Program-made: the position numbers and the translations under genes
Notes under the pieces: model-generated
Seen by the model: the letters and a program-made list of their open reading frames with translations, nothing else
The model's database searches: none
What the model was told of the DNA's origin: nothing
Part shown: positions 62,401 to 64,000 of the stretch, one piece after another
Layout: the number at the start of each line of letters is the position of its first letter
Position numbering within the stretch: the first letter of the stretch is position 1
Source of the DNA: Spongisporangium articulatum
GTDB lineage: Bacteria; Actinomycetota; Actinomycetes; Actinomycetales; Kineosporiaceae
Direction: 5' to 3'
DNA length: 64,000 nt
Assembly (NCBI RefSeq): GCF_044465595.1
Contig: NZ_JBITLV010000001.1
Coordinates: 992,001-1,056,000 of the forward strand

Positions 62401-63258
62401 GAGGACGGCGCGCTGGCCATCGCGCTGCGGGTGCTGGACGTGGTCGACCTGCACCGCGGCGAGATCCCCGAACGTCCGCGGGTTCTCGAGGCGGTCCGGC
62501 TGCTGCGGGCGCTCGGCGAACGCATCGAGGTCGGGCACGCGCTGGCCCAGCTGGGCGTCCTGCTCTACTTCCGGGGCAACTGGACCGAGGCCGTCGAGCG
62601 GTACACCCAGGCGCGGGCCACGTTCCTGGAGGCCGGCGACCAGTGGAACGCCGCCACGATGTCGGCCAACCTCGCCGAGGTGCTCGTCGACCAGGGCGAG
62701 GACGCCGCCGCCCTGGACCTGCTGGAGCCCGCGATGCGGATCTGGCAGGCCAACGGGCTGCTGTCCGAGATCGCCTTCGGCCGCACGCTGCTGTGCCGGC
62801 TCGCCGCCCGCGCCGGGGACCTGGCCACGGCCCTGGAGCACGCGACCGCGGCCGGGGACTTCTATGTCGAGTCCGGTGAGAAGGCGCAGGCCTGGCTGGC
62901 CGACGTCCTGCGGGCCGAGGCCCACCTGCTCTGCGGTGACCCGGCGACGGCGCTGACCGTCCTCGGCGGCCTGCCCGGTCCGGGTGGCGACTCCGATCTC
63001 TGGGCGGCGTTGACGGAGCGGGTCCGTGGCGAGGCGCTCGCCCGGCTCGGTGAACCGGACGGCGCGCGGGAGGCTCTGCTGGCCGGCCTGGAGTCGGCGC
63101 GCAGCCGCAAGGCCGATCACGAGGTCGCGTACGCCCTGGCCGCGCTGCTGCGGCACGATCTGGTGCCCGCGGACGACGTCGAGACCTACCGGGCCGAGTG
63201 CGACCTGATCACAGGTCGCCTCGGCATCCGCCACGAGCTCAGTCCCGCAACGCGCTGA
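59443..63258 (+). CDS. Twin class III cyclase domains with AAA ATPase and TPR array
   Basis: 1271 residues. Seen: cyclase domain 1 (FADISGFTALTERLSRRGK, LKWGGDAVLLSF, metal Asp residues present), cyclase domain 2 (VGFVEFSGVDAV, DVNADGGKIILISGAP), in which the metal Asp is not conserved, then an AAA/STAND ATPase with GDRGMGKSRLVAEF and CLEDVHLMD, and a TPR-rich C-terminal half. Domain 1 could make cAMP or cGMP while domain 2 looks degenerate; together they may only form a heterodimeric regulatory unit. ATG 59443. Its tail overlaps the convergent neighbour by 20 bases. Confidence 0.85.
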   Translation: MSDRGPVGAQLPLRPYVPRLVIDWLSGHPEQEYRRLDATLVFADISGFTALTERLSRRGKVGAEEMGDLLNATFEQLLGVAYAYGCMLLKWGGDAVLLSFTGPGHAGRAARAAQAMQRTIRTAGRLETSVGTVRLGMSIGVHSGPVDAFLAATPRRELLVLGPAATAVTTMEKYAERGEVLLSPGAVAALVAEGHPAPGAVSGPGFLLEATLDVDPSPAVTPADITGLDLTAALDPSLCDHLLGGVVAPEHRHIAVGFVEFSGVDAVLDAGGPDALLPQLQALLTRAQDVVAAQQITLLSTDVNADGGKIILISGAPRATGDDETRVLAAVQQIVAGSAGGVGDLRLRAGVNHGAVFAGDYGPAYRRVYSIAGDCVNLAARLMASAEPGEVRVMPSVLERSRTRYATTELPPFAAKGKAEPVRSLRLGRPLGEVESADERGPLIGRDRELGVLHDALRTAIAGTGRVIELVGDRGMGKSRLVAEFCSTAGVPVLRARGETYAGATPYTPWRRLLRARLGVGDDEAAIVERLRALAGEVEPWLPLIGIVAGVELPATPEVDALDAKFRKARLEQVMCRFLEQLVGEPALICLEDVHLMDAASHDLLKAVAATAAGQPWLVMGTRTTEGVGRLTEAGARELRLEPLSEAAALEFLTSSTTTAPIAPHRMAAILRRASGNPLYLREIVLAVLAGGDPDDLPTSVEALAAAHVDRLAPTDRQVLRTAAVLGNDVELALLHELLEPAAPEQVPDHSLDLSALHEFLRPARPGWLAFEHQVLREVAYEGLPYSRRTALHARAAEAITAASSDGGRSSSALLSMHYRAAGAFQKAWRTAMVAATEARAQYALADAVTLYRRGLAAAEHLPNLAVGYRIDAWEALGDVHYDLGDFAEADAAYRKAWRLLGSQPLRMAGLRLRIAKVHERAGELRRALGWLTRARADLDGLEGPEPDRLRARLAARYAWVRSIQGNTDQALEWARRAEEEALDSREDGALAIALRVLDVVDLHRGEIPERPRVLEAVRLLRALGERIEVGHALAQLGVLLYFRGNWTEAVERYTQARATFLEAGDQWNAATMSANLAEVLVDQGEDAAALDLLEPAMRIWQANGLLSEIAFGRTLLCRLAARAGDLATALEHATAAGDFYVESGEKAQAWLADVLRAEAHLLCGDPATALTVLGGLPGPGGDSDLWAALTERVRGEALARLGEPDGAREALLAGLESARSRKADHEVAYALAALLRHDLVPADDVETYRAECDLITGRLGIRHELSPATR
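59461..59490 (+). promoter_or_regulatory. Perfect hairpin at codons 7-16 of the cyclase gene
   Basis: GTAGGGGCGCAG (59461-59472) pairs perfectly with 59479-59490 around a 6-base loop, 18 bases into the coding region. It could slow translation initiation. Confidence 0.6.
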
Positions 63259-64000
63259 TCTCCCGGTTGGCGCTGCGCAGCCGCTCGGCCAGGGTGCGGG
63301 CCATCGCCTGGTAGAGCTGCCCGACGACGTCCGGGCGGGACACCCGCAGGGCGGCCAGGTCGGTGAGCATCAGCGACTGGGTGACCATCTCGGTGTCGGC
63401 GACGACCCGTGACGAGCGCGTCCCGCCGTCGAGGGCGGCGAGGTCGCCGAACGCCGACCCGGCGGCGACGGTGGCCAGCCGCGTCCACCGGCGCCCGTCG
63501 TCCCCGGAGAGCACGACGGCGGCCTCGCCGGAGGAGATGAAGTAGATCGCGTCCGCCTCCTCGCCCTCGTCGAAGACGATCTCGCGCGGCTTGAACGTGG
63601 TCTCGACCAGCAGGGGAGCGATGGCGCCCAACGCCTCCTCGGTCATCCCGGCCAGCAGCTCCTGCTCCGCCAGCGGCACGGAAGCCGTGCTCTCCGAGGG
63701 GTGTTCGCCCTCGGTGAGCAGCTCGTTCTCGGCCCATTCCAGTGCCTCGTCGAGGTCGTCGAACCCGACGGCGCCCTCGGACTCCATGAGCTCCCGCAGG
63801 GTGAGCTCCGGGCTGGCGATGACGGCGGTCACCTTGCCCTCCGAGCCTCGCTGCCGGACCAGGTCGGTCAACAGCCGGGCCGCGGCCGTGTCGGTCTGGG
63901 TGACCCGGTGCAGGTCGATGACCGCCCACTGGCACCCATTGTCGGACAGCACCTTCCGCATCAGCGTCTCGGCGGTGAGGAACGTCTGGTCGGACAGCAG
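63239..64000 (-). CDS. STAS plus cyclic-nucleotide-binding domain protein, N-terminus outside window
   Basis: The frame is open at base 64000 and ends at 63239. Seen: a STAS-like segment (WAVIDLHRVTQTDTAAARLLTDLV) followed by a cNMP-binding domain with GEEADAIYFISSGEAAVVL and AAGSAFGDLAALDGGTRSSRV, the phosphate-binding cassette. In actinobacteria this pair often forms the C-terminal part of a long glutaminase (GlsA-like); this is a suggestion from memory, as the catalytic part is beyond the edge. It overlaps the cyclase gene tail by 20 bases, and a cNMP-binding protein next to a cyclase may be functional. Confidence 0.72.
   Translation of the reverse strand: MLSDQTFLTAETLMRKVLSDNGCQWAVIDLHRVTQTDTAAARLLTDLVRQRGSEGKVTAVIASPELTLRELMESEGAVGFDDLDEALEWAENELLTEGEHPSESTASVPLAEQELLAGMTEEALGAIAPLLVETTFKPREIVFDEGEEADAIYFISSGEAAVVLSGDDGRRWTRLATVAAGSAFGDLAALDGGTRSSRVVADTEMVTQSLMLTDLAALRVSRPDVVGQLYQAMARTLAERLRSANREISALRD

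Noticed and set aside
1..64000. tRNA, rRNA, insertion sequence or phage genes
   Set aside because: No cloverleaf, rRNA segment, transposase, integrase or flanking target duplications were recognised on reading both strands.

Overview
The window is GC-rich DNA, densely packed with genes and with strong third-position GC. It has many GTG starts, 1-4 nt start/stop overlaps, AfsR/SARP-type regulators and Nur-like and IdeR-like metal boxes. All of this points to an actinobacterial chromosome. The genus cannot be fixed from the sequence alone. No rRNA, tRNA, CRISPR array, prophage or transposase was seen, and no gap over 300 bases lacks a gene.

Layout. 1-13.8 kb: housekeeping and transport genes (PutA cut by the left edge, a Ni/Co transporter behind a Nur-like box, a luciferase-like oxidoreductase, two exporters, an AlkZ-like/CMD/SohB operon, a MazF-like protein, pirin, dienelactone hydrolase, and an ABC exporter behind an IdeR-like box). 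13.9-19.2 kb: an AfsR-like ATPase regulator, a hemerythrin protein and a diguanylate cyclase. 19.3-24.9 kb: a GntR regulator and the heterotetrameric sarcosine oxidase genes soxB-soxD-soxA/G, with soxA and soxG fused into one frame. 24.9-29.1 kb: MFS, a lone LigD phosphoesterase domain, a lipoprotein hydrolase, and a class IV aminotransferase facing a sulfotransferase. 29.1-35.8 kb: dimethylglycine oxidase and a quaternary-amine ABC importer. 36.0-40.2 kb: a 1407-residue hybrid histidine kinase. 40.3-48.6 kb: choline dehydrogenase, betaine-aldehyde dehydrogenase, two DUF805 proteins, an IclR regulator and a three-component Rieske oxygenase. 48.7-55.8 kb: Gfo/Idh, an Rpn-like nuclease, then a GNAT / hydrolase / MurF-like ligase / twin ATP-grasp ligase operon. 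55.8-64 kb: a BTAD regulator, a secreted protein, a twin-cyclase AAA-TPR giant and the C-terminal part of a STAS/cyclic-nucleotide-binding protein.

How the genes work together. The centre of the window encodes what looks like a complete route from choline to glycine: import, choline to betaine aldehyde to glycine betaine, Rieske demethylation to dimethylglycine, dimethylglycine oxidase to sarcosine, and sarcosine oxidase to glycine. A 17-base operator-like sequence is shared by the promoters of the importer and the Rieske operon, and a weaker version sits between the two choline-oxidation genes. This suggests one regulon, probably run by the IclR protein, while the sox operon has its own GntR site.

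Two other things stand out. First, perfect inverted repeats, several sharing the core GTGATCAWG, lie between genes and, unusually, in frame inside two large multidomain proteins and at the soxA/soxG joint. Second, a membrane-anchored MurF-like ligase lacking the usual UDP-substrate domain is followed by two different D-Ala-D-Ala-ligase-like proteins, one without a magnesium-binding Asn. This may be an uncharacterised peptide- or envelope-making system.
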